Below, in pieces: positions 8,915 to 17,487 of a stretch of 64,000 bases of DNA. The notes below the pieces were generated by a model. The model was not told the origin of the DNA, did no database searches, and saw nothing but the letters and a program-made list of their open reading frames with translations. The stretch spans positions 47,593-111,592 of the forward strand of contig CAILLA010000285.1 of the NCBI GenBank assembly GCA_903834925.1. Direction: 5' to 3'. This stretch comes from an uncultured Schlesneria sp. GTDB lineage: Bacteria > Planctomycetota > Planctomycetia > Planctomycetales > Planctomycetaceae. Both the position numbers and the translations under genes were made by a program. Within the stretch, counting starts at the first letter, position 1, and every line of letters begins with the position of its first letter.

Positions 8915-10852
8915 ATGAGATGGATTTGTCTGCGGGAATGCACTCGCTTATTGTTCGCCGTCATCACGTTGGCGACGTTTGCTGGATGTGCCGGGCCGGA
9001 AATGGTCGTCATCGAAAAAACGGACTATAACCCACCTGCTGCAAGCAAAGCAGAAGAATTTGCGGACGACGTTTTCGACGCCAGTGCAGTTCCTCCGTTC
9101 GTACCGGAGAGAGTCGATTCACGTGAAGAAAAGGGATGGTCAGTCAATCTGAGTGCCGCAGTGACAAAGCTTGATCAGGAGCTTTTGAAGCCCGATTCGG
9201 ATGAGGTGTTGCTGAAACTTCATGCGAACTATCGAGATGCAATTCAAAGTATGAAATCCACCGGCGTCGACGTTCTTCCGTCGATCAATTTGATCGATGG
9301 AAAAGCCAAACAGTTCGACGATGGTCTTTACGCGGCACTGGAACAATACTGGTTCCAGGAACATGCTGCGGAATTTATTGGGGATTTGGCGTTCCTTAAG
9401 GAGCTCGCGGCGGCTGTGCCAGCTGACAGTCGAGCCGCCGCGTTTTTCGCTGTTGGACTCGAATTGGCCGGGATCAAGATTCCCGCAACAAATCAAACTT
9501 CCAGAACATTCTTTAAGGAACTCTTTGATTCTGATCTCGTGCAAAGTAAGCCAATTGGCTTTTATACGTGGAACGAGAAGCTGCAACAGTGTTATCGAGT
9601 CGGTCGTTATTTCCAGATGGAATTTGAACTGGATAAGAATGATTGGATGCAGCCACTGATTCGTGCGTTGCAAACGAATTCCGAAATTCAGACGACCTAT
9701 CGCCAGATTCTCGCACGATGGGCTCGACTCAGCAATGCCCCTTCACGACTGACGGTGCTGGATCTGGTTAACCATTCTGCGGGCGAGAAACTTGTCCAGC
9801 TTCGTCGTCAGCGAAATCTGACCACAAGCACCGTTTCATTGTTCCCTCCCGGATCGAATCGCGAATCCGAGCTGACTCGGCGGCTGTTCCCCAACGGGTT
9901 CTCGGCAAAGGAGGACATTATGCGAGAACTAGTGAAAGCGATCCGAAGCGGATCGGTCGATCTTCAACCGAAAGAGAACAGCGGATGGTATGACTATCAG
10001 GTCTATGCACTCGAAACGCTGCTGGTGCCAAAACGAGGAGAAGAATCGAAATGGCTGTTACTGACGGGCAACTATAAACGCCGTCGGCTGGAAGCCTTCC
10101 AGGCCTTGATCACGAAGCGCAAAGAAACACATGTGCTACGTAGTGAATCGGGGGTAAAAACCGCCGCATCGGCTCCATTACAACCTGACCCGCTGGAACG
10201 ATTTTCACCCCGACTACGGATAGAACCCGCTCCGACTTATTACTTGCGGATGGCACGGTCGTATCGATTTTTGAACCAAGCCCTTCACGAGTTTGTCCCT
10301 GAGGCTCAACTGACGAAGTTACATGGGCTGACAGAACAAGGGACTCGAAAACAACCGTTACTCGAGGAATTACGAGACATCGAGCGATTGTTCTACGGCT
10401 GTTACGCAATCTCGGCAGAAGATATCGGACTGGGATTGAATTTGGCCGAAGATGAGCAAGCAGTACTCGCCGAAAGCCGGAGCATCGCCGGGAAATGGTT
10501 GACGAGTTATACCGACGATTCTGACCTCGCTGTCGATACACGCGTGATTGTCCCCGTTGCTGAGGATCTCAGTCGAGGAGTCATTTCTGTCTGGGCCACG
10601 TCCGGAATCCGGTTTTCTCGTTTGAAGACGAATTACGTTTCCGAAGCTCCGCCCCGCGTCAGGACAAGCGACGGCGAAGAGTGGACGCCATTGAAACCCG
10701 AACAACTGGGTGATGCCACGTACTTACTACCCGTCGACGAATTTGTTTCGGTCCAGATCCCCAGCAGCCGAATTTTGAACCGCAAAGAATTCCAGGATCT
10801 CTGTAACGGAGCAAAAAACAAAGAGGAACTCGTCCAGCGTTTGCAGCAATAG
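8915..10852 (+). CDS. Predicted lipoprotein of unknown function
   Basis: A 645-residue protein starting at ATG 8915; a GTG at 8906 in the same frame would add three residues. The N-terminus has a short basic region, a hydrophobic core and a lipobox ending in AGC (LATFAGCAG), so it should be lipidated and attached to a membrane. The rest is soluble, mainly helical with charged segments, and matches no family I recognise. It may be planctomycete-specific. It follows moxR on the same strand after about 217 bases, too far to assume one operon, and is followed by a perfect hairpin at 10863-10892. Confidence 0.75.
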   Translation: MRWICLRECTRLLFAVITLATFAGCAGPEMVVIEKTDYNPPAASKAEEFADDVFDASAVPPFVPERVDSREEKGWSVNLSAAVTKLDQELLKPDSDEVLLKLHANYRDAIQSMKSTGVDVLPSINLIDGKAKQFDDGLYAALEQYWFQEHAAEFIGDLAFLKELAAAVPADSRAAAFFAVGLELAGIKIPATNQTSRTFFKELFDSDLVQSKPIGFYTWNEKLQQCYRVGRYFQMEFELDKNDWMQPLIRALQTNSEIQTTYRQILARWARLSNAPSRLTVLDLVNHSAGEKLVQLRRQRNLTTSTVSLFPPGSNRESELTRRLFPNGFSAKEDIMRELVKAIRSGSVDLQPKENSGWYDYQVYALETLLVPKRGEESKWLLLTGNYKRRRLEAFQALITKRKETHVLRSESGVKTAASAPLQPDPLERFSPRLRIEPAPTYYLRMARSYRFLNQALHEFVPEAQLTKLHGLTEQGTRKQPLLEELRDIERLFYGCYAISAEDIGLGLNLAEDEQAVLAESRSIAGKWLTSYTDDSDLAVDTRVIVPVAEDLSRGVISVWATSGIRFSRLKTNYVSEAPPRVRTSDGEEWTPLKPEQLGDATYLLPVDEFVSVQIPSSRILNRKEFQDLCNGAKNKEELVQRLQQ

Positions 10853-10862
10853 ACTCTTCGTG

Positions 10863-10892
10863 CCACTGCTTGACCGACCTCGGTCAAGCAGT
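10863..10892. repeat. CACTGC-family hairpin 3, downstream of lipoprotein gene
   Basis: CACTGCTTGACCGA at 10863-10876 and its exact reverse complement at 10879-10892 form a 14-bp stem with a two-base loop. It starts 11 bases after the stop codon and could act as a transcription stop or mRNA-stabilising hairpin, but no T-run follows. Its sequence places it in the dispersed family found at four other sites in this window. Confidence 0.65.
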
Positions 10893-11041
10893 GCTCTTCC
10901 GGTGTGTTAAGAGTCAACATCGCGGAAGTTTCGCGTCCAACCAAAGTCACTCGAGCGTGTTAAGTCTTTCCGGAGTGCAAAACAATCACCGCCAAGGCAT
11001 CGTACCCATTGGCAAGTACCCTTCAAACCCCCTTGCGCTGT

Positions 11042-11467
11042 TTACCGCCAGAACGCGAGAATCGCTCCCATCACCGGCAGCGCAACCAGATCAAACCCGG
11101 AATCAATCAGAAACGCCCCAATCAATTTGGGGCCAGAGACATGTGCCGTCATCCGAAACGCGGCCACGATCGACCAGCAGATCAGGCCGACATGGATGCC
11201 CGTAATCAGTTCCACATTCGGAAAATCGACCAGCAAGATGTCGATCCCTACAGCTGCGATCAAGTAGCAGAAAATCAGCTCAGCAAAAAAGACCGGCATC
11301 GGTCGTTTGCTCTTCATTTCCTGAAGTTGTTCAGGAGTATAACCCTGTTTCACGACCCAGATCTTGCCAAACAAAACCGTGTACCAGACCGCACCAATAA
11401 AAAAGGCAGCCAATGCAGCGGCAACAACCGCCAGATAGTTAAGGCGAGTCAGGTAAAGATGATGCAT
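11042..11467 (-). CDS. DUF1761 family membrane protein
   Basis: A 141-residue, four-helix membrane protein. The N-terminal segment with FFIGAVWYTVLFGKIW is typical of the DUF1761 family, as is the even spacing of hydrophobic helices at roughly residues 8-30, 57-80, 85-108 and 115-140. The biochemical role of the family is not known. It stands alone on the minus strand between two repeat elements. Confidence 0.75.
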   Translation of the reverse strand: MHHLYLTRLNYLAVVAAALAAFFIGAVWYTVLFGKIWVVKQGYTPEQLQEMKSKRPMPVFFAELIFCYLIAAVGIDILLVDFPNVELITGIHVGLICWSIVAAFRMTAHVSGPKLIGAFLIDSGFDLVALPVMGAILAFWR

Positions 11468-11578
11468 GGACGTTTCCTAAGTTGGGATCTTCGCGTGCGC
11501 CGTTACTTTGTTACCAACCCACCTTCCAAACGTCAAAGACCCACGCAAAATTGTTGTCATCCTACGTGGCCGACGCTG

Positions 11579-11641
11579 CTAGCGTCGGACCGGATCGGCA
11601 AAGCCGACCACATTATGTTTGCGCTGCTTGCACCAGCAAGT
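11579..11641 (+). repeat. Dispersed repeat A, copy 1
   Basis: About 63 bases that align with 13709-13771 in the same orientation (shared core CCGGAT.GGCA.A.CCG.CCACA.TATGTT.GCGC.GCT, then CACCAGC). Just before and within it, CCGACGCT (11570-11577) and AGCGTCGG (11581-11588) form a hairpin, and CGGC/GCCG form a second small one. The two copies flank the PIN and XRE/ImmA genes as direct repeats. Confidence 0.6.
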
Positions 11642-11667
11642 ATTCGCCGAATTAATGTGGCAGGGAC

Positions 11668-12201
11668 CTACAACGACGTCCACCAATCGTGCAATGGGTC
11701 GTCACGTCGAGGACGAAATTTCGCGAATCGTTCGATGGCCTGGACCGTCTGCTTAATCTCGTTTTCAGTTGGGTTGGTAATATTGATCCAACGTTCAACC
11801 AACTCTGGCGTTGTAATGATGGCAATTCCAAATTCCGACGCCAGTCGTATTGCTTTGCGATCATCGGTTGCAACCATCCAATTTCTTGATTTGGCGATTG
11901 CCATACTACTTGCCTCACCGTCATCGACCTCGATGGCGAAGTTGACGTAAAATTCAATTTCTTGTTTGGTTTCGAGTCGACACTCTTTGATCAAGCCTTT
12001 GGAAATCTCGGGAGCGAAATCGATTAGCGACGGTATGAGTAACGTTGAGTCCATCGGGTCAACTTGCCGAATCGACATCGATTCGCGGCGAACTTCATCC
12101 GACACGTAGAAGTCTCCACCGCAGGCTGGAATGATGGACTGGATCCTGCCGGATGCGTAAAGGTTGATCAGGCAACAGGCATCAATAATGTGATCTGCCA
12201 T
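11668..12201 (-). CDS. PIN-domain protein, putative toxin nuclease
   Basis: A 177-residue protein with the PIN ribonuclease pattern: Asp7 in the first strand (HIIDACCLINLY), Glu40, an acidic DDGE cluster at 93-96 and the strand-4 segment VATDDRKA with Asp113/Asp114. These would bind the metal ions of the active site. Its start is 11 bases after the stop of the upstream XRE/ImmA gene, so both are expected on one transcript. XRE-ImmA proteins paired with PIN-type nucleases are a known toxin-antitoxin-like arrangement, which supports a role as toxin or regulated nuclease. The target RNA cannot be predicted. Confidence 0.8.
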   Translation of the reverse strand: MADHIIDACCLINLYASGRIQSIIPACGGDFYVSDEVRRESMSIRQVDPMDSTLLIPSLIDFAPEISKGLIKECRLETKQEIEFYVNFAIEVDDGEASSMAIAKSRNWMVATDDRKAIRLASEFGIAIITTPELVERWINITNPTENEIKQTVQAIERFAKFRPRRDDPLHDWWTSL

Positions 12202-12212
12202 GTCGTTCCTGA

Positions 12213-13439
12213 TTACGCACGCATATTCAACAGCGAATCGTTGGAATGTGACTCAAAATCCATAGGACGAGTTCGACCATCATCCGACACATCGCCGGTG
12301 GTCGAAAGTCGATTTTCGACGATCTCTCTGGCTGAAACCCGGTCACACCGGAGTATTGCGGCAAGTTCACCTTCCGTCAGTTCGCCGCGATCATAAGCAT
12401 GAGCAGCCAGAAAAACGTAGCGATCAGGAAACCGTTCTTCGGTCACGGGATTCTGATGCAGCGACAATAGTTCCGTGGCCCGCCGGACTTCGAATCGCGA
12501 CTCTTTGAGGTAGTCCCGGACTCCCTTGGGAATTAATTCCAGCGTTTCCAGCCGAATCGCCATCGCTTCAACAGACACGAAGTAAAAGTGCGCCAGCCGA
12601 CACAGGTCCGAGATCTTGAAGTCGCCCCGATCATTAACCGTCTGATTAAATCGACGACGTACGGAAGTCGCGGGCATCAGGAACGCCATCGAAAACGCCT
12701 CGGCAAATCGCTCGTTGGCGGGCTTTCGACCAGGGTAGGCGATGTAGTCAATACCCGGCTTGAAGCGATCCGTGATCAAATGACCGTACTCATGTAACAG
12801 CGTCGCTCGTCGCCGTTCAGGCGGATGTTTTCGATTGACGGCGACAACGCCTCCAAAATCCCTGGAAAATGCGAACATTCCAGCGATACGCGACGGCAGA
12901 TCCTCATAGATGATCCGCAATCCAACTTCCACCTCCAACAGGCTGCGGAGATGAATCACGGGTTGATCGCCCAGGCCCAGTCGCTGTCGTTCCTTAATGG
13001 CTTCGTCTTCAGCCAGACTCACGACATCGACGCGGGAACCGAGTTCAACCTCATGGGGGTAATTCAGCCGCAACTTGACTCCCAGCAACCGCTCAAGCCG
13101 ACTGTAGTCCTCGGCAAACTTCTGAAGAGCGGAAATGGCGAGAGCGGTCTCCGATTCACTCGCCTTCATGTCTTGAGCAACGGCTCGCAGATGAGGTTGA
13201 AGATCGGCAAGTGGTTCACCGGGACGAACAATCGCATTCACCGTCGTGGAATACATACTTGCCAGCGCAACGATCTCGTCCGGCTTAGCGGCACGGGTCC
13301 CCTTTTCGATGGCGATGAGCGTCGGACGGCTACATCCGATACGCTTCGCGGCATCGTCCTGAGTGACCCCGCGCGCTTTCCGGGCATCCGCTAATCGCTG
13401 ACCCATAACGGTTGGATCAAGGTGATCGAGTTGCATCAC
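12213..13439 (-). CDS. XRE-family regulator with ImmA/IrrE metallopeptidase domain
   Basis: A 408-residue protein with an N-terminal helix-turn-helix of XRE type (about residues 13-65, GVTQDDAAKRIGCSRPTLI) followed by an ImmA/IrrE (COG2856) peptidase domain. The zinc motif HEYGH is at residues 216-220. The family either binds its own promoter and neutralises a co-encoded toxin, or cleaves a repressor on stress. It is the first gene of a two-gene operon with the PIN protein 11 bases downstream. A candidate promoter lies 38-65 bases upstream, with an ATCGAATCGAT palindrome in its spacer that could be its own operator. Confidence 0.9.
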   Translation of the reverse strand: MMQLDHLDPTVMGQRLADARKARGVTQDDAAKRIGCSRPTLIAIEKGTRAAKPDEIVALASMYSTTVNAIVRPGEPLADLQPHLRAVAQDMKASESETALAISALQKFAEDYSRLERLLGVKLRLNYPHEVELGSRVDVVSLAEDEAIKERQRLGLGDQPVIHLRSLLEVEVGLRIIYEDLPSRIAGMFAFSRDFGGVVAVNRKHPPERRRATLLHEYGHLITDRFKPGIDYIAYPGRKPANERFAEAFSMAFLMPATSVRRRFNQTVNDRGDFKISDLCRLAHFYFVSVEAMAIRLETLELIPKGVRDYLKESRFEVRRATELLSLHQNPVTEERFPDRYVFLAAHAYDRGELTEGELAAILRCDRVSAREIVENRLSTTGDVSDDGRTRPMDFESHSNDSLLNMRA

Positions 13440-13476
13440 TTTCCCCTTTTGCTACGCCGCGTGACCTGCAAAAGAG

Positions 13477-13504
13477 GTTATCGAATCGATATTTACATTG
13501 TCAA
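13477..13504 (-). promoter_or_regulatory. Candidate promoter/operator of the XRE-PIN operon
   Basis: On the minus strand TTGACA (13504-13499) and GATAAC (13482-13477) are separated by 16 bases. The spacer contains ATCGAATCGAT, a near-perfect palindrome suited to an XRE dimer. The ATG follows 37 bases downstream. The -10 match is only four of six. Confidence 0.4.
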
Positions 13505-13661
13505 ATAATAAATGAACTATTGTGAATCGTGTTGTAAAGAAGTAAAATCTCCCGAGAGGGCAAGAAAAACGCTGTATCATACGCCAGCCCAGCCATCCGT
13601 CGTGAATTGCTTGCGGGAAGCGTCTACTACCTGAATGGCGACCCCGATTCACCCGTCTTAA

Positions 13662-13690
13662 AGGATCGCGATAGAGGCTCTCGCGATCCT
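13662..13690 (-). terminator. Hairpin downstream of the Rpn pseudogene
   Basis: AGGATCGCGA (13662-13671) and TCGCGATCCT (13681-13690) form a perfect 10-bp stem with a nine-base loop. On the minus strand it lies 84 bases past the end of the pseudogene and is followed by TTTAA. It could terminate transcription or be another mobile hairpin. Confidence 0.35.
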
Positions 13691-13708
13691 GTGATTTTTG
13701 CTCCGATT

Positions 13709-13771
13709 CTAGCAGAGTCGGGCCGGATTGGCAGACCGTCCACACTATGTTCGCGCAGCTCACCAGCGGAA
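13709..13771 (+). repeat. Dispersed repeat A, copy 2
   Basis: Aligns with 11579-11641 in the same orientation, with a two-base insertion near the start and a two-base deletion before CACCAGC. It abuts the end of the Rpn pseudogene. The rest of 13440-13773 holds the operon promoter and the hairpin at 13662-13690; an open frame there on the minus strand (13452-13862) is not considered real. Confidence 0.55.
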
Positions 13772-13773
13772 CT

Positions 13774-14365
13774 TCAGGACACACGACGGTTTCGAAGGCG
13801 AACTTGAAGATCAGCCGTTTGTGACTGAAGTTCCTCCAATTTTTTCCCGTCGAAATCCGCATCGGTGCTGACAGGGAGATTCAAACTCTTGAATCATTCG
13901 AATCATTTTGATTTCCCCTTTAATCTCCCCTTCAATTTCACCTTCGATGAAACCCTCTCTACGTAATGCATTGAGTAACCATTGCTGGTCGCGGATCGCT
14001 TTTTCTCGTGCATCGTACATGGCTTTATCCTCGGTAACTTGTGCGATCTGAGTGATGGTCTGTGTCGCCTGACGAATTGCTTCCTGCGGGAATAGTTTCA
14101 ACAATTCGTCAGGCTCGTATTCATGAGCACGGAGCAGCCAGTAGAGCCAACAATCTAACATACTCGCCGTGGCCAGATCTTTCTCTTGAAGATCATACCG
14201 TCCCAACTCGATCGTGTGAATTTCTAATGTGTCGTTCAACGTCCGTCCCGATTCCAGATCGGTGAAACGGAAAGCATGGTGGACTTTCTTTGAGTCGTTC
14301 CAGAGCACTCCGTCGAGCAGACAAATGGAAAACGCTGACATTCGCACTGGAATCCCGTCGAGCAT
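13774..14365 (-). pseudogene. Broken Rpn-family (PD-(D/E)XK) nuclease/transposase remnant
   Basis: The segment reading FRFTDLESGRTLNDTLEIHT, IELGRYDLQEKDLATAS and DCWLYWLLRAHEYEPDELL matches the middle and C-terminal part of Rpn/PDDEXK_2 family proteins, which normally have about 300 residues. The N-terminal nuclease half is missing: an in-frame TGA lies 9 bases before the ATG at 14365. After MIQE the frame is shifted by one extra T; correcting it restores LNLPVSTDADFDGKKLEELQ and then QTADLQVRLRNRRVS with a stop at 13774, the usual tail. As written the open frame ends early at 13811. The gene is thus both 5'-truncated and frameshifted and should be inactive. Confidence 0.75.
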
Positions 14366-14408
14366 CGCGGATAATCAAACGATTTTCCAAACGTGGAGAT
14401 CGTTGCGC

Positions 14409-14574
14409 GTGGCGTCCGTCTACCTTGAAACATCTGTGTTCGGATATTTGGCGTCCCGTCCTATTCAAACATATTGCCAATCCGGCATTTCGACGTAGAA
14501 TCGATGACGAGCTGGCGGATCGAGGATTGACGTCAACGGTCATCTGTACGCCCCAGGAGTTAATCAATGTCTGA
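14409..14574 (+). pseudogene. PIN-domain toxin remnant with internal deletion
   Basis: From a GTG at 14409 the frame gives ASVYLETSVFGYLASRP, the first strand of a PIN toxin. A shift of frame then gives FKHIANPAFRRRIDDELADR and TSTVICTPQELINV, the characteristic C-terminus of the same family. The two ends are joined directly, so roughly 100 residues with most catalytic acids have been lost together with the frame. It ends overlapping the start of the small gene at 14567, the same arrangement as in intact modules. Confidence 0.7.
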
Positions 14575-14767
14575 CGATCCAATTGTTTCCGAAATCAGAA
14601 AAATCCGAGAGGATTACGCCGCATCGTTGGATTATGACCTCGAACAAATTGTCGCTGACTTGCAGTCCCGCCAAGGTAAAGATGGTCGGCGAGTTGTTGA
14701 TCATTCATCGCCAAAAAAGACCGATCAAAACGGTCAACGCGAGCGAAGTATCGCTGCGACACCTTGA
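14567..14767 (+). CDS. Small antitoxin-like protein next to the decayed PIN gene
   Basis: A 66-residue protein beginning MSDDPIVSEIRKIREDYAAS and continuing LDYDLEQIVADLQSRQ, then a basic GRRVVDHSSPKK segment. This pattern is what I associate with the small genes that overlap PIN toxins of the ICTPEEL type. Its ATG overlaps the last eight bases of the PIN remnant. With its toxin deleted it is probably a relic; the last 15 residues look like an extension into non-homologous sequence. It might still neutralise toxins made elsewhere in the genome. Confidence 0.55.
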   Translation: MSDDPIVSEIRKIREDYAASLDYDLEQIVADLQSRQGKDGRRVVDHSSPKKTDQNGQRERSIAATP

Positions 14768-14909
14768 AAGTTTGAAACGGGAGATGGCTTCTGCAATTCA
14801 CTTTGGTCGCGGCAACAATAGATCGAATATCTGACTCATCTGGCGGCCATTTTTGAGATTTCGTCGATTATTGAGCCGTCAAGAACAATTTCAGATACCG
14901 GATTCAGTA

Positions 14910-15179
14910 ATGACAACGCTTGAAACAACTGCTGTTGTACCCGACGACCGGCGACTGTTTTTGCAGCTTCCCCAGATCGTTTCTCCAGGCGAACATCGTA
15001 TCGGAATCGAAATTGATCCTCTTGAGGAGCCTCAAGAGAACGTCGCGACATCCGTGACTTGGGATGGAGAAGTTCTGGTTTACGCTGGTTCGAGTGGATT
15101 CACTGGTGATATTTGTCAGTTCATAAATAATGAACGCGACGGGCGATTCCGCGAGATCGTTAACGGCACGTCTCGATGA
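14910..15179 (+). CDS. Antitoxin-like protein paired with truncated PIN gene
   Basis: An 89-residue protein from ATG 14910 (an ATG at 14853 in the same frame would add 19 unrelated residues). The N-terminal part, MTTLETTAVVPDDRRLFLQL then PQIVSPGEHRIGIEID, resembles the short beta-rich antitoxin domain commonly found before PIN toxins. The C-terminal 45 residues are not recognised. Its stop overlaps the ATG of the PIN fragment at 15176, so it was the first gene of an antitoxin-toxin operon. Confidence 0.5.
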   Translation: MTTLETTAVVPDDRRLFLQLPQIVSPGEHRIGIEIDPLEEPQENVATSVTWDGEVLVYAGSSGFTGDICQFINNERDGRFREIVNGTSR

Positions 15180-15298
15180 AGGTTCTTTTTGATGCCTCTG
15201 TCTTGGCTACGGCTCATCTGCCGTCACACGCGAATTATCCGGGATCACGACACTGGTTAGAACGGGGCCAAGCAAAACGCGTTCGAGCGTGTCATTGA
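15176..15298 (+). pseudogene. Truncated PIN-domain toxin
   Basis: Forty codons beginning MKVLFDASVLATAHLPSHAN, the first strand and helix of a PIN domain with its Asp6, then YPGSRHWLERGQAKRVRACH and a TGA. A complete PIN toxin has about 130-140 residues, so three of the four acidic residues are missing. The ATG overlaps the antitoxin stop (ATGA). The 127 bases from here to the next gene show no further PIN-like sequence in any frame I read. Confidence 0.6.
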
Positions 15299-15425
15299 GC
15301 CAAATTCACTGATGAAAACTTATTCGGTCCTCACACCTTTACCTTTATCGCTGCGAATCAATCATGCATTTAACAAGTTGGTTCAGTGAAACCGATATCT
15401 TAGTAACGCTGAAAGTCGACTGTCA

Positions 15426-16553
15426 TTAGACATGCCATTCAGGAGCGATATCACCTGCTTCGCCGTCAAAATCTGCGCTTACACAATTTCCTTCGTCGTC
15501 AAATACAAAGGCACATCGACCGTGAGCTGGCTTCGGCTTATTCCGTGCTCCCATAATCTGCCGTAATGCGGCGCGGCTCGCTGCAGGCTCATTGACTGAT
15601 AACGGAACGCGGACTTCTTTCTCATCCAGACCTGACAGGCATGTACAACTTATGCGGCTAACGAACGGCCGGATGTGCTGAAGCGCCTCACGTCGCGGCA
15701 GTCGGTGCCGATTAAAAGGAGTGAGAACCGAGATTGGATTTCGTTCACGCGCGAAAGTTGCCCACAGATGGCTGCAATAACCGTTACTCGACCCGTGATG
15801 GCTTATCTTTACTGCGTGGCACGACAGTTGTGCCGGTTCAAATTCTTCAAGCAAATCACTCCAACCACCCTTCTCAACATCTCCCGATAGGACAACACGA
15901 GTTTTTCCGAAAACTACCAGAAGCGCAATAGAAATTACATTATGATCTGAAGGCTTGAGCTTCGAAACCAAACGACCATTTGAATCAAAACAATCTTTCA
16001 GTTTTGACTCGTAACGAATAGCTTGACGTGTAGAAGGAGATAAGGCTGTGACTTGGAGTTTTGCTGTTTGGTCAATCGGAGACGGGTAGAGAATTGTCCC
16101 CGTACACGCCTTTTTGGGAATCATTGGCCTGCCGTTTGCCGTCTTCTGAATTTTGACTTGACGGAAGATGTTTTTAAGTTCGCTAACATTTTCCTGTCTC
16201 TCACGGGCGCCTGCTTTCATCGCATCGAAGGATTCGTGTTCTAAGATCAATCTCAACTCTTCGCCGGTCATTGCCCCGGGAAGCAAGAAGAAGTCGACCA
16301 AGTATTTCGAAAGTAATTGGCTCATCCCACGAAAGTGATCGGCATGAGGGTGGGTCATGCAAATAAAGGCCAATCGTTGGACATTTCGGCTCTCTAAAAA
16401 GAGAAGCGTCGGATTAGAACTTTGGTCCTTGAGAGAAGAGGCGCAGCAATCCACGACGCCCCATTCGTCATTCGGGAGTCGGAGGACGATACTTTCTCCT
16501 TCATCCGCACCAATGACGTGGACTTCAAGTTGACCGGGATTAGTAGTCGCCAT
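15426..16553 (-). CDS. ComEC-like metallo-beta-lactamase-fold hydrolase, third gene of cassette
   Basis: A 375-residue MBL-fold protein; I prefer the ATG at 16553 (MATTNPG) over 16565. The metal motif HPHADH is at residues 68-73 (HPHADHFRGM), the conserved SGD at about 223-225 and ISHHGSSNG near 250. That order (HxHxDH, GD, SHHGS) matches the C-terminal hydrolase domain of ComEC/Rec2 DNA-uptake proteins and their free-standing cytosolic relatives, which are probably nucleases or phosphodiesterases. There is no signal peptide or membrane segment. It overlaps the preceding gene by 14 bases, and the three genes must be co-transcribed. The function of the cassette is not known. Confidence 0.85.
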   Translation of the reverse strand: MATTNPGQLEVHVIGADEGESIVLRLPNDEWGVVDCCASSLKDQSSNPTLLFLESRNVQRLAFICMTHPHADHFRGMSQLLSKYLVDFFLLPGAMTGEELRLILEHESFDAMKAGARERQENVSELKNIFRQVKIQKTANGRPMIPKKACTGTILYPSPIDQTAKLQVTALSPSTRQAIRYESKLKDCFDSNGRLVSKLKPSDHNVISIALLVVFGKTRVVLSGDVEKGGWSDLLEEFEPAQLSCHAVKISHHGSSNGYCSHLWATFARERNPISVLTPFNRHRLPRREALQHIRPFVSRISCTCLSGLDEKEVRVPLSVNEPAASRAALRQIMGARNKPKPAHGRCAFVFDDEGNCVSADFDGEAGDIAPEWHV

Positions 16554-17487
16554 CGAAAATGCCACCAGATGTCAATTCACGGATTTCTTGTTGGATGTTG
16601 GCCTCTTCGGCGGCTGAGATATTGATATCGGGAATTGCCTCGAATTCGACGGTAACGCAGTTCGCAATACAAATCGTTCGACACTTAAAACGCCGTCCCT
16701 CTTGAATACCAAGTGCCAAAAGTTCATCAGCTTTGTATTCACCGATCAACTCTTGTCCAGTTTTAGACGTTAATGTTACAAACGCCATTCCGTCTTCAAT
16801 TTGATCAACAAAACCTTCGAGCTCTTCCAGAACTTTCGGCGCCTGGAGTTTTTTCGCGGACTTTGCACGAAGTTGACGAATCTCATTCTCAACAAATGCA
16901 CGAACTTTTTTCAGTTCCCGCAATTGTTCGCTCTGACTCTTTTTTGCAGCCAACACAATTTTCAGCAGATTGAGGGCATCGGGTTTCCCAGGGAACCCCC
17001 AAATCACTTTTTGGGTTTCATGGGAATCATCATGAGCGATTTCCTGCGGCGTGTCTTTGAGATGCCATTCCAATTGCGGATCGTTGTTTCGTTTCATCGA
17101 ATAGTTATGTGGCTTCGCATATTCGGAACCATGTTGCCGAATTCTAGCTTCCACCTTACTTATTTTTATCAGCGTATTTATCGCGTGCGAGTCAATCAAA
17201 TCCAGTTGATGTGGCCATTCTGCACCTTCAGCAGTGACATGCTCAGGCTCATCGGCAATCAGGATCACTTCGTGATAAGCATACGCGTCCACTAACGCGA
17301 GATACTGACGTCCTTTAGTTGGCAGCAAACGATTACCACTCAATGCGTCGCGAAAACTCTCATAAGATCGCTTCGCATTATTGTACGACGGAACCGAACG
17401 ACAGCTAATCTGGCAAGACTCTTCTACAACTTCTTCAACAGCGTCGAGGTCATCGCGTGACTCGAGGAAATTTAGCCGATTGTTCAT
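16540..17487 (-). CDS. Unrecognised protein, second gene of MBL cassette
   Basis: A 315-residue cytosolic protein with no family I can name. The N-terminal 110 residues are mixed and contain YLALVDAYAYHEVILIADEP. A long charged helix, probably a coiled coil, covers about residues 180-225 (LRELKKVRAFVENEIRQLRA). The C-terminal 80 residues form a compact beta-rich unit (FVDQIEDGMAFVTLTSKTG, then ELIGEYKADELLALGIQEG) resembling a small barrel. It overlaps the first gene by four bases (ATGA) and the third by 14 or 26 bases, so translation is coupled. Confidence 0.8.
   Translation of the reverse strand: MNNRLNFLESRDDLDAVEEVVEESCQISCRSVPSYNNAKRSYESFRDALSGNRLLPTKGRQYLALVDAYAYHEVILIADEPEHVTAEGAEWPHQLDLIDSHAINTLIKISKVEARIRQHGSEYAKPHNYSMKRNNDPQLEWHLKDTPQEIAHDDSHETQKVIWGFPGKPDALNLLKIVLAAKKSQSEQLRELKKVRAFVENEIRQLRAKSAKKLQAPKVLEELEGFVDQIEDGMAFVTLTSKTGQELIGEYKADELLALGIQEGRRFKCRTICIANCVTVEFEAIPDINISAAEEANIQQEIRELTSGGIFDGDY

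Noticed and set aside
13452..13862. 136-codon open frame on the minus strand
   Set aside because: It runs across dispersed repeat A and the hairpin at 13662-13690 and reads the Rpn tail in the wrong frame.
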